Source: Paraburkholderia sp. BL10I2N1
GTDB taxonomy: Bacteria; Pseudomonadota; Gammaproteobacteria; Burkholderiales; Burkholderiaceae
Assembly: GCF_004361815.1 (NCBI RefSeq)
Contig: NZ_SNWA01000001.1
Location: forward strand, 2,976,001-3,040,000
Reading direction: 5' to 3'
Length of the DNA: 64,000 nt
The notes beneath the pieces were generated by a model, which was not told the origin of the DNA, ran no database searches, and saw only the letters and a list, made by a program, of their open reading frames with translations. The first letter of the stretch is position 1, and the number at the start of each line of letters is the position of its first letter. Made by a program: the position numbers and the translations under genes. Below are positions 16,463 through 25,755 of the stretch, piece after piece.

Positions 16463-17596
16463 ATGGCAAAGCATCCCGTCGTCGTTTATGGCGCAAGCGG
16501 TTACACCGGCATGTTGATCATGGACTGGCTCATCGACCAGGACATTCCCTTTACGGCGGTCGCGCGTAACGCGAAGCGCACGCAGGACATGATGGCGCAG
16601 CGTGTCGTGCGCCTCGAATCGGCGAACTACGAAGTCATCGAAGCCGAGCACAACGTGGATTCGCTCGTGAATGCCTTTCGCGGTGCGAAGGTCGTGTGCA
16701 ACACGGTCGGGCCGTTCTTCAACTTCGGCCTCACCGCTGTGGAAGCGGCGCTCACAGCCGGTTGCCATTACCTCGACACGACTGGCGAACAGCACTATAT
16801 CCGCCAGGTTCGCGAACAGTTCGGCGAGCAGTTCCGGCAGGCCGGGCTGCTGGTGTCGCCCTCGAATGCCTACATGTACACGTTCGCTGAAATCGCCGCC
16901 GAACTGGCGCTCGAAACTCCCGGTATAGACGCGCTGGAGACGGCCACGCTCACGCGCGGCCCGCGCGGCGCCGGCGCTGGTGTGAGCGTGGGCTCCACTG
17001 CGACCATCTTCGAGGGCTATCGCCAGGACGCGTGCTATCTGTGGGAAAAGAAGCTCGTGCCGCATGAAAAGCACGCTTCGTTCAATATCGCCTCTCCCGA
17101 TTTCCTGCAACCCGTGTTCGCGCTGCCGTGGGGCGGCACTTCGCTGCCGGTGTACTTCGTGCACGATCCGCGCGTGCGCAGCTGCGTTTCCTGCGTGGGC
17201 TTCTACGACAACAACGCGATGCAGATGGTGCACGCGCTCGGGCAGAAGTGGGATGCCGAGTACGCGAACTTGCCGCGCGAGCAGCAGGATGCGGTGCTCA
17301 AGCAACTCGTCGATTCGACCACGCCTGCCATGCCGCCGCGCGAGCGCACGTCGCTTCATCGCACTGTCGACTTCGCGATTGGCCGCGGGCAGCTCTCCGC
17401 CGTTCGCGCGACCGTGCACGGCATCACGCCATACATCGCGACCGGCGCGATCCAGACGGCCGCGGCCATCAAGCTGCTCGACGGCGAGACCGCGGAGGTG
17501 GGCTTAGCCTCCGGTTCCCAGGCATTCGGGCATCGCTATCTGCTCGGCTTCCTCGAGCAGCGTGGGCTCGCGCGCGCGACCGTCGCTCAGCTGTAA
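16463..17596 (+). CDS. Saccharopine dehydrogenase-like NAD(P)-binding protein
   Basis: A 377-residue protein with the N-terminal dinucleotide motif VVVYGASGYTGMLI (about 6-19) and later NTVGPFFNFGL, typical of saccharopine dehydrogenase-like and trans-acting enoyl reductase-like proteins. A ribosome site (CAGGAG) precedes the ATG. True saccharopine dehydrogenases act in lysine metabolism, but this branch is broad and often found in lipid or polyketide clusters. Here it heads a unit with a CoA ligase, a thiolase and an oxidase, so a reductase acting on a CoA-linked or lipid intermediate is more likely. The exact reaction cannot be read from sequence. Confidence 0.75.
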   Translation: MAKHPVVVYGASGYTGMLIMDWLIDQDIPFTAVARNAKRTQDMMAQRVVRLESANYEVIEAEHNVDSLVNAFRGAKVVCNTVGPFFNFGLTAVEAALTAGCHYLDTTGEQHYIRQVREQFGEQFRQAGLLVSPSNAYMYTFAEIAAELALETPGIDALETATLTRGPRGAGAGVSVGSTATIFEGYRQDACYLWEKKLVPHEKHASFNIASPDFLQPVFALPWGGTSLPVYFVHDPRVRSCVSCVGFYDNNAMQMVHALGQKWDAEYANLPREQQDAVLKQLVDSTTPAMPPRERTSLHRTVDFAIGRGQLSAVRATVHGITPYIATGAIQTAAAIKLLDGETAEVGLASGSQAFGHRYLLGFLEQRGLARATVAQL

Positions 17597-17652
17597 GCGC
17601 CGCGAGTGCGCAGTTTCGGTACAGATTCAGGACAGACAGGGAAACACGGGAT

Positions 17653-19206
17653 ATGGCAATCATTGACTTCTTCGACCGCGGTTGGCGCATAAACCCCAAC
17701 GGCATCGCCTACATCCAGGACGAGCGTAGCTATTCGTTCGATGAGGTGCGCACGGTGTCGTGCCGCATCGCTAACGGCCTGCTCGCTGCCGGCTTCGAAA
17801 AGGAAGCGAAGGCAGCGGTCTGGGCCGACAACGACGTCACGGCATGGACCTGCACGCTGGCGCTGTGGCGTGCGGGTGTGGTGTGGATCCCGGTGAACGG
17901 GCGCAACGCGCCGCAGGAGAACCAGTACCTCCTCGACGCGTTCGATTGCGAAGCGCTGTTTTTCCACCAGGCGTTCGCACCGGCGATCGAAGCGCTGCGT
18001 CCCAGCCTGCCCAAGGTCAGGCTCTGGGTCTGTATCGATGCCGATCTGCCGTGGGCGCCGTCGCTCGAGAAGTGGAGCGCGGCGCAACCTGCGACAGAGC
18101 CGCGCGTCGATTACGACATGGACGACATCGTGACCCTTTCGGCCACGGGTGGAACGACGGGTTTGCCGAAGGGTGTGATGAACACGCATCGCGCGTTTCA
18201 AACCTACTTCGCGCAGTTCATGATGGCGTTTCCGTATGGCGTGGAGCGTCCGGTGAATCTCGCCGCCGCGCCCATGACGCATACTGCGGGAATGCTCTCG
18301 CTGCCGTGCACCGCGCGCGGCGGCACGGTGGTCGTGTTGCCCAAGCCGGAGCCGGCGCTTCTTCTCGCGGCGATCGCGAAGCATCGGGTCACGGAGTTCT
18401 TCCTGCCGCCGACGGTCATCTATCGCCTGCTCGATATCCCCGGCGTCGAGGACCAGGATTTTTCGTCGCTCAAGTGCTTCCTGTATGGCGCCGCGCCGAT
18501 GTCGGTGGAGAAGCTCAGGCGCGCGATCGTGGTGTTCGGTCCGGTTATGGCGGGCGGCTACGGACAGACGGAAGCCCCGGCGTCCATCTCCTATCTCACG
18601 CCTGCCGAGCACTTCGTCGACGGCAAGCCTGCGCCGGACAGCCGGCTCTCGTCGGTAGGCAGGCCAAACCCGCTGATCCGCGTCGAAATCATGAACGATC
18701 GCGGCGAGATCCTGCCGCAGGCCGAGACCGGCGAAATCTGCGTGCGCGGCGACCTCGTCATGAAGGGCTACTACAAGGCGCCGGAGAAGACGGGGGAAAC
18801 GATCATCGACGGCTGGCTGCACACGGGCGACGTCGGTCATCTGGATGCCGAAGGGTATCTGCACATCACCGACCGCAAGAAGGACATGATCATCAGCGGC
18901 GGCTTCAACGTCTACCCGAGCGAAGTCGAGCAGGTCATCTGGGCGCACCCTGCGGTGCAGGATTGCGCGGTGATCGGAGTGCCCGACGAAAAGTGGGGGG
19001 AGGCCGTGAAGGCGGTGGTGGAGCTCAACGCGGGTCAGAGCGTCAATGCCGAAGATCTCGTGGCGTTGTGCAAGGAGAAGCTCGGCTCGATCAAGGCACC
19101 GAAGACTGTGGACTTCGTCGCGGCACTACCTCGCAGCACGGCCGGCAAGGTGCTGAAGAAGGATCTGCGCGAGCAGTACTGGCAGGGTCAAACCCGCCGG
19201 ATCTGA
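17653..19206 (+). CDS. Acyl-CoA synthetase (AMP-forming)
   Basis: A 517-residue enzyme; the open frame extends far upstream, but the ATG at 17653 aligns with the family start and lies 56 bp after the previous gene. It activates a carboxylate with ATP and joins it to CoA. Motifs in order: P-loop SATGGTTGLPKGV (163-175), GGYGQTEAP (about 297-305), GWLHTGDVG (about 389-397), DRKKDMIISGGFNVYPSEVE (about 412-431) and the catalytic lysine in STAGKVLKK near the C-terminus. Substrate chain length is not evident. In the cluster it probably activates the acid produced from the oxidised amine or side chain before the thiolase step. Confidence 0.9.
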   Translation: MAIIDFFDRGWRINPNGIAYIQDERSYSFDEVRTVSCRIANGLLAAGFEKEAKAAVWADNDVTAWTCTLALWRAGVVWIPVNGRNAPQENQYLLDAFDCEALFFHQAFAPAIEALRPSLPKVRLWVCIDADLPWAPSLEKWSAAQPATEPRVDYDMDDIVTLSATGGTTGLPKGVMNTHRAFQTYFAQFMMAFPYGVERPVNLAAAPMTHTAGMLSLPCTARGGTVVVLPKPEPALLLAAIAKHRVTEFFLPPTVIYRLLDIPGVEDQDFSSLKCFLYGAAPMSVEKLRRAIVVFGPVMAGGYGQTEAPASISYLTPAEHFVDGKPAPDSRLSSVGRPNPLIRVEIMNDRGEILPQAETGEICVRGDLVMKGYYKAPEKTGETIIDGWLHTGDVGHLDAEGYLHITDRKKDMIISGGFNVYPSEVEQVIWAHPAVQDCAVIGVPDEKWGEAVKAVVELNAGQSVNAEDLVALCKEKLGSIKAPKTVDFVAALPRSTAGKVLKKDLREQYWQGQTRRI

Positions 19207-19231
19207 GCCAGTAACGTTGAGATAAAACACC

Positions 19232-20473
19232 ATGAGCGACATTTACATCGCCGGCATTGCGATGACCGTGTTCGGCCGGCACTTCGAGCGCAGCATCGAC
19301 GGTCTCGCGGGCGAAGCGCTGCGCGGAGCATTGAAGGATGCGGGTTGCGATGCCGGGGCGATCGGCGCGGCTTTCTATGCCGGGATCACCAACGGGCCGC
19401 TGCAGGGCCAGTTGTCAATTCCGGGGCAGGTCGTGTTCAGCAAGATCGGGATTGAAGGCATTCCGGTCTACAACGTCGAAAACGCCTGCGCATCGGGCAG
19501 CACCGCGGTGCATCTCGCCGCGCAGGCACTTCGGTCGGGCGCCTGCGACGTGGCGCTCGCGCTCGGCGCGGAGAAGATGAACGTCGCGGACAAGGCGAAA
19601 TCGTTCGCCCTGTTCGAGGCGGGCTGGGACGTGTCGCGCGTCGACGAAAACTTCGCCAGTCTGATGAAGCTCGGCGAAGGCTTAGAGCCGCCGCCCGGAT
19701 CGGAGTCCGATCGGCCCTATAGCCGCTTCATGTCGGTCTACGCCGCGCTGTGCCTGTATCACATGAAGACTTACGGCACCACGCAACGCCAGATCGCTGC
19801 CGTGTCGTCGAAGAACCATCTGCATTCGGTGCACAACCCGTATTCGCAGTTCCGGCAGCCGTTCACGATCGATGAAGTGCTTGCGGCACCGCCGATCACG
19901 TATCCGATCACGCTGCCGATGTGCGCGCCGGTTACAGACGGTGCGGCAGCGGCGATCCTCTGCACCAAAGAGGGACTACGGCGCATCGGCGCCGACCACA
20001 AGCGTTGCATCCGGATTGCGGCGAGCGTGCTTCGCAGCTTCACGCATCGACACGCCGACGAGCCGGAAAAGAACATCGGCCGCCTCGCCGCGCTGCAGGC
20101 CTATCAACAAGCAGGCCTCGGCCCCGAGGACATAGATGTCGCAGAAGTGCACGACGCGTCGGCAATGGGGGAAATCATCCAGGCCGAAAATCTGCAACTG
20201 GTCCCGATCGGCCAGGGCGGCCCCGCAGCCGAGCGCGGCGAGTTCACCCTCGGCGGGCGCATTCCCATCAACACATCCGGCGGCCTCGAATCGAAGGGTC
20301 ATCCACTGGGTGCGACGGGAATCGGTCAGCTATACGAACTGGTGACTCAACTGCGCGGCGAAGCGGGCGCGCGTCAGGTATCCGGCGCGCGGCACGCAAT
20401 GCAGGAAAACGGTGGCGGATTTCAGGGTATCGAAGAGGCGGCGCTTGCCGTCCACATTCTGAGCAAGACTTGA
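19232..20473 (+). CDS. Thiolase-like protein (SCP2/SCP-x thiolase type)
   Basis: A 413-residue thiolase-fold enzyme. The nucleophilic cysteine is C86 in NACASGS and the histidine lies in KGHPLGATG (about 350-358). The usual final cysteine motif of degradative thiolases (CxGGG) is replaced by ENGGGFQGIEEAA, as in SCP2-type thiolases and some lyases and condensing enzymes. Many such proteins need a small zinc-ribbon/OB-fold (DUF35) partner; none is encoded nearby. The expected role is cleavage or formation of a carbon bond in a branched or ring-bearing acyl-CoA. It lies 25 bp after the ligase. Confidence 0.85.
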   Translation: MSDIYIAGIAMTVFGRHFERSIDGLAGEALRGALKDAGCDAGAIGAAFYAGITNGPLQGQLSIPGQVVFSKIGIEGIPVYNVENACASGSTAVHLAAQALRSGACDVALALGAEKMNVADKAKSFALFEAGWDVSRVDENFASLMKLGEGLEPPPGSESDRPYSRFMSVYAALCLYHMKTYGTTQRQIAAVSSKNHLHSVHNPYSQFRQPFTIDEVLAAPPITYPITLPMCAPVTDGAAAAILCTKEGLRRIGADHKRCIRIAASVLRSFTHRHADEPEKNIGRLAALQAYQQAGLGPEDIDVAEVHDASAMGEIIQAENLQLVPIGQGGPAAERGEFTLGGRIPINTSGGLESKGHPLGATGIGQLYELVTQLRGEAGARQVSGARHAMQENGGGFQGIEEAALAVHILSKT

Positions 20474-20483
20474 TGGAGCGTGC

Positions 20484-21995
20484 ATGAGCGAGACAACGGA
20501 AGGACAGGCAGGACAACAGGACGGCTCGCGTTCCGGAGTGAGCCGCCGCACCTTCATCAAGGGCGCGGCGGCAGCAGCCGTAGTGGTGCCGGCAGTGGCG
20601 GCCACGCAATGCGCGCGCGTCGAATCGGCTGGGCCAGTGGAGGAGGCCAAAATGACCGCTGACATGGAGAAGTACCGCGCGCTTGGCGGTTGGGTGGAAA
20701 GGCCGGGCGACATGCAGCCGGAACTCGTGGGCGACGCGAGTGCGGATGTGATCATCGTCGGCGCCGGGTTTGCCGGGCTGTCGGCTGCGCTGGAACTGGT
20801 CAGGCACGGAGCGAAAGTGATCGTACTCGAGCGCGAGTTTGCCGGCTTTGGTGCAAGTGGACGCAACGCTGGCTATCTGGCCGGCGCACTCGCGCTCGAG
20901 TACGATCTTTTTCTCAAGAGCATCGGCAACGAAAAAGGGAAGGAGATCGTCCGCTACTACGAGGACGCCGTCCCTTTCGTGGAGGGCAAGCTCAAAGAGT
21001 ACGAGATTGACTGCGACTACAACCAGACCGGCATTATCCGTGCAGGCATTGATCCCGCACAGGAAGAGAAGGTGCGCGAGGACATGCGAACCGGCGCCGA
21101 GTTGGGCTTTCAATCAGAGTTTCTCGATCAGGCTGAGATGCGTGCTCGTGGCATTCCGCCGGCGTTTCTGTTTGGCAACTACGTGCCGCGCGGCGGTACG
21201 CTCCATCCCGGCAAGTACGTGATGGGGCTCAGGCGCGCGGCGCTGCGCTCGGGCGTGAAAATCTACGAGAATACGCCGCTGCTGTCTTACACGGAGGGGC
21301 CGATCGTCAAGGTGCAAACCCCGCGGGGCAGTGCGAGTGCCCCGGCTCTGATGCTGGCGACCAACGCCTATACGCCGCAACTCGGTCTGCTCGCGGACAA
21401 GGTTGTGCCGCTACGGGTCTCGGCGATCGAGACCGAGCCGCTCTCCGATGCCCAGCGCAAGGCTTTGGGCTGGCCGCGACGCGAAGGCATCGTGACGGCG
21501 CACTGGACCATGGAAAGTCATCGCCTGACCGTCAACAACACGCTCGTGGTGACGACCAAGCGTCTCCATTACCCATACGGCTCCAGAACACCGAACGTAC
21601 CCGACTATGATTCGTATCGCGAGCTGCGCACGGCTCTGCATGACCGCTTCCCGACCCTCAAAGGCATCGCGCTGCGGGCATGCTGGAGCGGCTATATCAG
21701 CTTTGCCAATGACGCGTTGCCGGTCGTCGGGGCAACGGGCGCGCATCAGAACATTTTCTACAGCGCTGGGTGCTCCGGGCATGGCGTGGCCGCCCAGTCC
21801 ATGGTGGGAAACATGATCGCCGGGCGGATTCGCGGCACCGAAAATCCGCTCCTTTCGGCGCTGGATCACAAGACGCCGTCGACACTGCCCGAGCCGTTGC
21901 GATGGTGCGTCATGAATGGGGCGCTGGGCGTGGTGAACGTGCTCGACGACCGTGTGAACGGCAAGGCGCGTGCCGCGCAAGCGCAGCGGGCGTAA
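20484..21995 (+). CDS. FAD-dependent oxidoreductase (DAO family), Tat-type leader
   Basis: A 503-residue protein beginning 10 bp after the thiolase. It has a twin-arginine leader (SRRTFIKG, R21-R22, then an alanine/valine core to about residue 41), so it is probably exported with FAD bound. The FAD motif DVIIVGAGFAGLSAALEL is at about 88-105, followed by VLEREFAGFGASGRNAGYLA. The C-terminal region has NIFYSAGCSGHGVA, typical of DAO/glycine-oxidase-like enzymes such as gamma-glutamylputrescine oxidases. These oxidise amino acids or amines to imines. Its presence supports an amine-containing substrate for the cluster. Confidence 0.85.
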   Translation: MSETTEGQAGQQDGSRSGVSRRTFIKGAAAAAVVVPAVAATQCARVESAGPVEEAKMTADMEKYRALGGWVERPGDMQPELVGDASADVIIVGAGFAGLSAALELVRHGAKVIVLEREFAGFGASGRNAGYLAGALALEYDLFLKSIGNEKGKEIVRYYEDAVPFVEGKLKEYEIDCDYNQTGIIRAGIDPAQEEKVREDMRTGAELGFQSEFLDQAEMRARGIPPAFLFGNYVPRGGTLHPGKYVMGLRRAALRSGVKIYENTPLLSYTEGPIVKVQTPRGSASAPALMLATNAYTPQLGLLADKVVPLRVSAIETEPLSDAQRKALGWPRREGIVTAHWTMESHRLTVNNTLVVTTKRLHYPYGSRTPNVPDYDSYRELRTALHDRFPTLKGIALRACWSGYISFANDALPVVGATGAHQNIFYSAGCSGHGVAAQSMVGNMIAGRIRGTENPLLSALDHKTPSTLPEPLRWCVMNGALGVVNVLDDRVNGKARAAQAQRA

Positions 21996-22161
21996 TGCGA
22001 TTAGCGCCACAGAATGCTTTCGGAGACCATGCCGCTCGAGGCCCCGATTGGGGCATTCGGAGAGTCACTTGATGTTTGACTACTGCGAATTGAGGTGATA
22101 TTGGGCGAGGACGAACGCTGCATCACGCGCCCGCCATGAGGATGGATGTTCAACCTGGTGT

Positions 22162-22184
22162 AAGGTATAGTCATGTTTACCTAG
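22162..22184 (+). promoter_or_regulatory. Candidate operator before the TetR gene
   Basis: AAGGTATAGTCATGTTTACC contains the inverted pair AGGTA...TACCT and overlaps the presumed promoter of the TetR gene about 70-90 bp upstream of its start. On the minus strand it reads GGTAAACATGACTAT, similar to GGTAAACGTACCTAT at 5345-5360 and, more loosely, to the ACCTA boxes of the cluster promoters. Autoregulation by TetR is inferred. Confidence 0.4.
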
Positions 22185-22252
22185 AGAACGGTTCGTGTGA
22201 CCGCGTTGCTTCGCTTCGGCGAGGCGTCATACTTCACTCAGGACGGAAAGCG

Positions 22253-22939
22253 ATGACAGTGCCAAAAGAACCCAGCACCCGTAAGCGGCGCCCGTCGAGC
22301 GCAGCACCTTCCACGGGAACCGCACCCGACGGACTGCGGGCCCAGGGCATACGTACGCGCAATGCCATTATTCGTGTGGCGAGGAAGCTCCTGCTCGAGA
22401 ATGGTCCCATGGACTTCTCGCTGCGTGCCGTTGCGCTGAAAGCGGGAATCAGTGTCAGCAACCTTCAATACTACTTCCCGACGCGGCCTGACGTCGTGCG
22501 GGCGGTGATGGCGCCGGTGATCGACACGTATCTCGACGTTCTGAAACAGGCGCTCCAGAACAATGCCTCGCCACGTGCGAAAATCGACACCATTCTCGAT
22601 CAGTCGTTGCGGGACGCGAAGGACTCGAAGAACATCCCGCTGTGGTGGCATTTCTTTTCGTTTGCGTCTACAGACCTCGAGTGCGCACAGATGCGAGACG
22701 AATGGTACGACACCTTGACAAGCGAATTTGCCCAGCTCATTCGCGCCGTGAATCCGGAGCGTGGGGCGGCCGAGAGTGCACATATCGCCATGTTGCTCAT
22801 TTCAATGGTGGACGGAATGACACTCCATCTGGGCACCACGCGCAGCAAGCGCGCATACATGCGAGGGTTCGAAGCGAAATTTCTTCAGGTCGCGCATGAG
22901 ATGGTGTGGGGGAAGACTGTCGACGCCAAGGCGGCTTAG
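22253..22939 (+). CDS. TetR family transcriptional regulator
   Basis: A 228-residue regulator. I chose the ATG at 22253 because it follows GGAAAG and gives the usual length. The N-terminal 30 residues are basic and disordered, then comes the TetR DNA-binding domain (about 33-80) with the recognition helix ISVSNLQYYFPTRPDVVR. The C-terminal ligand-binding part (about 90-220) is variable, with MVDGMTLHLG near the end. It sits alone between the DAO-type oxidase unit and the acyl-CoA dehydrogenase unit, in the centre of the four co-marked units. It is the best candidate for the factor that binds their shared ACCTA-TTTGGTA box. The ligand may be a CoA thioester or the substrate itself. Confidence 0.85.
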   Translation: MTVPKEPSTRKRRPSSAAPSTGTAPDGLRAQGIRTRNAIIRVARKLLLENGPMDFSLRAVALKAGISVSNLQYYFPTRPDVVRAVMAPVIDTYLDVLKQALQNNASPRAKIDTILDQSLRDAKDSKNIPLWWHFFSFASTDLECAQMRDEWYDTLTSEFAQLIRAVNPERGAAESAHIAMLLISMVDGMTLHLGTTRSKRAYMRGFEAKFLQVAHEMVWGKTVDAKAA

Positions 22940-22999
22940 GGCAGGTCACGCCAGTTCTGGCCCCGGCAGCCACAGCAGCCATGGCAGCGTAGAAAGAGG

Positions 23000-23071
23000 A
23001 CAGGGGAATACCCTGTCTTTTTTTTTCGGCTAGTGTTTTGTATCGTTACCTATGTTTGTATTTGTGTTCTA
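23000..23071 (+). promoter_or_regulatory. Cluster promoter module, copy 4 (before the acyl-CoA dehydrogenase unit)
   Basis: The palindrome ACAGGGGAATACCCTGT (23000-23016) is identical to that of copy 3. A T-rich tract, then TTGTAT (23039-23044), then TACCTATGTTTGTATTTG and TTCTA follow at the same spacing of about 40 bp. The start codon of the next gene is 67 bp downstream. Confidence 0.65.
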
Positions 23072-23137
23072 TAAGTGAGATGACCGGGTTGTCGGGCAGT
23101 CCGGTCGACATGCGTCCAGGAGAGGAGGAGTACCGAA

Positions 23138-24427
23138 ATGATTCGACTGCACAAGTCCGTAGGGTTGCCGCTGGCAGGATTGACCGGTTTCGAAACGCCG
23201 ATGAGCGAGGAGGAGCGTGCGATCCAGGACACGGTTCACCGTTTCGCACGCGATGTACTGAAGCCCGTCGGCCGCGAACTCGACCGCATGACGCCGGAGG
23301 AAGTGATCGCGCCCGGTTCACCTTACTGGGCCGCCATGATGGAAAGCGCGAAACTGGGCCTCGATCCGCAGCTTCTCACGCAGCTTCCCCCAGACATGGC
23401 GGTGCGCATCGAATCGCTGATCGGCGAAGAGCTCGGCTGGGGTGATGCTGGGCTTGCCGTTTCGATCGGCGTGGCGCCCGCTCCGTTGATGATGGCGCAG
23501 TCGGTTGGCAATCAGGAGCTGATCGACATGTGCACCGGCAAGATCGGCTGCTGGATGAACACCCAGCCCGACCGCGGCTCCGATGCCGCGATTCTCTACC
23601 GCGACGAGATCAGCGCGGGCGGCAAGCAGCCGGTCGGCAACCTCACGGCGAAGGTGGGCACGGACGAGATCGTCATCAACGGGCAGAGTTCGGCGTGGAT
23701 CTCGAACGGCTCGGTCGCGCAGGTGGCTCTTGCGTATATGGCTGCAGACTACGGTGACGGCTTCTACGGTACCGGCGAACATGGCATGTTCACCAACGGC
23801 GTGGGCATGATCATTCCGCTCGATCTGCCGGGTATCTCGCGCGGCAAGCCGCTCGACAAGATTGGCCAGCGCTCGCTGCCGCAGGGCGAGATCTACTTCG
23901 ACAACGTGAAGGTGCCCAAGCGTTTCGCCGTTGCATTGCAGGACGATTATCTCGGCAATCTGGCCTCGACCTGGTCGTTCGCCGGCACGCACATGTGCCA
24001 GGTGTTCGTGGGTGTGGCCCGCGCCGCGTTCGAACTCGCACTGGCGTATTGCCACGAACGTAAGCAGGGCGGGGCGTTGTTGATCGATCACCAGATGACG
24101 CAATTGCGCGTGGGCGAGATGCTGCGTCGGCTGGAGATGGCGCGGGCCATTGCGCGACGCAGCCTCGCGTTCTCGCGCCTGTCTCCGAAGAGCCATCCCT
24201 ACGCGACGGCCCAGGCCAAAGTCAGCGTGACCGAGGAAGCGATGAAGATCACGCACGAGGCCTTCCAGCTCTTCGGCGGCAACGGCACCACCCGCGAATT
24301 CCCGATCGAGAAACTGTTCCGCGATGTGCGGTCCGCACTGATCGAAGATGGCGAGAACTACCACCTCACGTTGCGCCTCGGCGTGCTGGCAGGAAAGCTC
24401 TACCAGGGCGGGTGGACGAAGGAGTAA
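23138..24427 (+). CDS. Acyl-CoA dehydrogenase
   Basis: A 429-residue FAD enzyme of the acyl-CoA dehydrogenase superfamily, preceded by a strong ribosome site (AGGAGAGGAGGAG). It forms the 2,3-double bond of an acyl-CoA and passes electrons to ETF. Family marks are EELGWGDAGLAVSIG in the N-terminal helical domain, the beta-domain around WISNGS and FDNVKVPKRF (about 260-275), and the C-terminal helices with AFQLFGGNGTTREFPIEKLFRDVR (about 370-395), which contact FAD and adenine. The proton-abstracting glutamate cannot be fixed by eye. etfB and etfA follow in the same unit, supplying its own electron acceptor. Confidence 0.88.
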   Translation: MIRLHKSVGLPLAGLTGFETPMSEEERAIQDTVHRFARDVLKPVGRELDRMTPEEVIAPGSPYWAAMMESAKLGLDPQLLTQLPPDMAVRIESLIGEELGWGDAGLAVSIGVAPAPLMMAQSVGNQELIDMCTGKIGCWMNTQPDRGSDAAILYRDEISAGGKQPVGNLTAKVGTDEIVINGQSSAWISNGSVAQVALAYMAADYGDGFYGTGEHGMFTNGVGMIIPLDLPGISRGKPLDKIGQRSLPQGEIYFDNVKVPKRFAVALQDDYLGNLASTWSFAGTHMCQVFVGVARAAFELALAYCHERKQGGALLIDHQMTQLRVGEMLRRLEMARAIARRSLAFSRLSPKSHPYATAQAKVSVTEEAMKITHEAFQLFGGNGTTREFPIEKLFRDVRSALIEDGENYHLTLRLGVLAGKLYQGGWTKE

Positions 24428-24563
24428 ATATGTCGTCGACCCGATGTCGCGGCGTGGCGTCAGGGCTTCATGGCACCCGGATCGGGTTATCGGATCGCGA
24501 CTAGTGCGTGGGAGCACTGCCGTAAATCAAGCGCCGAATCCATTATTAAATTAGGAGAACGAC

Positions 24564-24992
24564 ATGAATGCTGCTGTCTCATTGAGCCACGCGGCTCTCG
24601 CGGCTGTGCTAGCTACTGTCGCGGGTTTTGCTCAGGCGCGTGGCGGCAGTGGTCACCGCCCCGAGCATTCAATTCCGCATTCCGTGTCCGTATCGAGAGG
24701 CGTGCCGGAGGACCCGGGTGCGCAGACCGATCCGGCTCGCGCGGACGGGAGCCCGGCTGCGGGCGTCAGCCCGGCGCTGGGCAAAACCCGGGCACAAGTC
24801 CGGGCCGAGCTCCTGCAGGCCGGTGAGCAGGGGTTACTTCCGCCGCGCTGGGTTGACTATCCGCCCAGTGCTGCGACGAGGGCGCGCAACCGGGAAAACT
24901 TCCTGCGTCTGGAGCAGGCGTGGATGGCAGAAGGGATCATTACGGCGACGAGTGTGAGCAGCACAAATGGATTGAACGAGGAGCAGCGATGA
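24564..24992 (+). CDS. DUF4148 family small exported protein
   Basis: A 142-residue protein with a signal-like N-terminus (hydrophobic to about residue 25, GFAQARG). It then has a low-complexity proline/alanine/glycine stretch and the DUF4148 core [20 protein letters not shown]. These small Burkholderiales proteins have no known function. Preceded by TAGGAG. Its stop overlaps the etfB start (ATGA), so it is translated with the ETF genes, an unusual placement for an envelope protein. Confidence 0.75.
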   Translation: MNAAVSLSHAALAAVLATVAGFAQARGGSGHRPEHSIPHSVSVSRGVPEDPGAQTDPARADGSPAAGVSPALGKTRAQVRAELLQAGEQGLLPPRWVDYPPSAATRARNRENFLRLEQAWMAEGIITATSVSSTNGLNEEQR

Positions 24993-25738
24993 AATTGTTG
25001 GTGGCGGTGAAGCGGGTCGTGGATGCGAACGTGAAGGTCGGCGTGAAGTCCGACGAAACGGGTATTGATATCGCCAACGTGAAGATGTCGATGAACCCGT
25101 TCGATGAGATCGCCGTTGAAGAGGCGGTTCGCCTGAAGGAAGCAGGCGTGGCGACGGAAGTCATCGCGGTATCGGCCGGTGTCGCGCAAGCGCAGGAAAC
25201 GCTGCGCACGGCGCTCGCGTTCGGCGCCGATCGCGCGATCTTCATCGAGTCGAATGAAGACCTGCAGCCGCTCGCCGTGGCGAAGCTGGTCAAGGCGCTC
25301 GTCGACAAGGAGCGGCCGCAACTCGTGATCCTCGGCAAGCAGGCCATTGACGACGATTCGAACCAGACAGGCCAGATGCTCGCCGCGCTGGCGAACCTGC
25401 CGCAGGCGACCTTCGCTTCGAAGATCACCGTCGCCGAGGGCGACGTCACGGTCGCACGTGAAATTGATGGCGGCGCGGAAGCGCTGTCGCTGAAGCTCCC
25501 CGCCGTGGTCACGACGGACTTGCGTCTGAATGAGCCGCGCTACATCACGTTGCCGAACATCATGAAGGCGAAGAAGAAGTCGCTGGAGATCGTCAAACCC
25601 GAAGACCTCGGTGTGGACGTCACGCCGCGTCTGAAGACACTGAAGGTTGCCGAGCCGCCCAAGCGCAGCGCAGGCGTGAAGGTTGCAGACGTAAAGATGC
25701 TGGTCGAGAAGCTGAAGACCGAAGCTAAGGTGCTGTAA
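24989..25738 (+). CDS. etfB: Electron transfer flavoprotein, beta subunit
   Basis: A 249-residue protein starting [17 protein letters not shown], with [20 protein letters not shown], the hallmark of EtfB (about 35-54). The AMP-binding region follows ([20 protein letters not shown], about 117-136). EtfB pairs with EtfA to carry electrons from acyl-CoA dehydrogenases to ETF-quinone oxidoreductase. The ATG overlaps the stop of the DUF4148 gene and etfA follows 17 bp downstream. The ETF-QO gene lies about 9 kb away in the next catabolic operon. This is probably a cluster-specific second copy, since such genomes normally keep a housekeeping pair elsewhere. Confidence 0.93.
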   Translation: MKLLVAVKRVVDANVKVGVKSDETGIDIANVKMSMNPFDEIAVEEAVRLKEAGVATEVIAVSAGVAQAQETLRTALAFGADRAIFIESNEDLQPLAVAKLVKALVDKERPQLVILGKQAIDDDSNQTGQMLAALANLPQATFASKITVAEGDVTVAREIDGGAEALSLKLPAVVTTDLRLNEPRYITLPNIMKAKKKSLEIVKPEDLGVDVTPRLKTLKVAEPPKRSAGVKVADVKMLVEKLKTEAKVL

Positions 25739-25755
25739 GAGGGAGCGAGATAGAA

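Noticed and set aside
17128..17652. N-terminal extension of the acyl-CoA ligase frame
   Set aside because: It overlaps the end of the reductase gene in another frame and has a shadow-like composition; the family start is at 17653.
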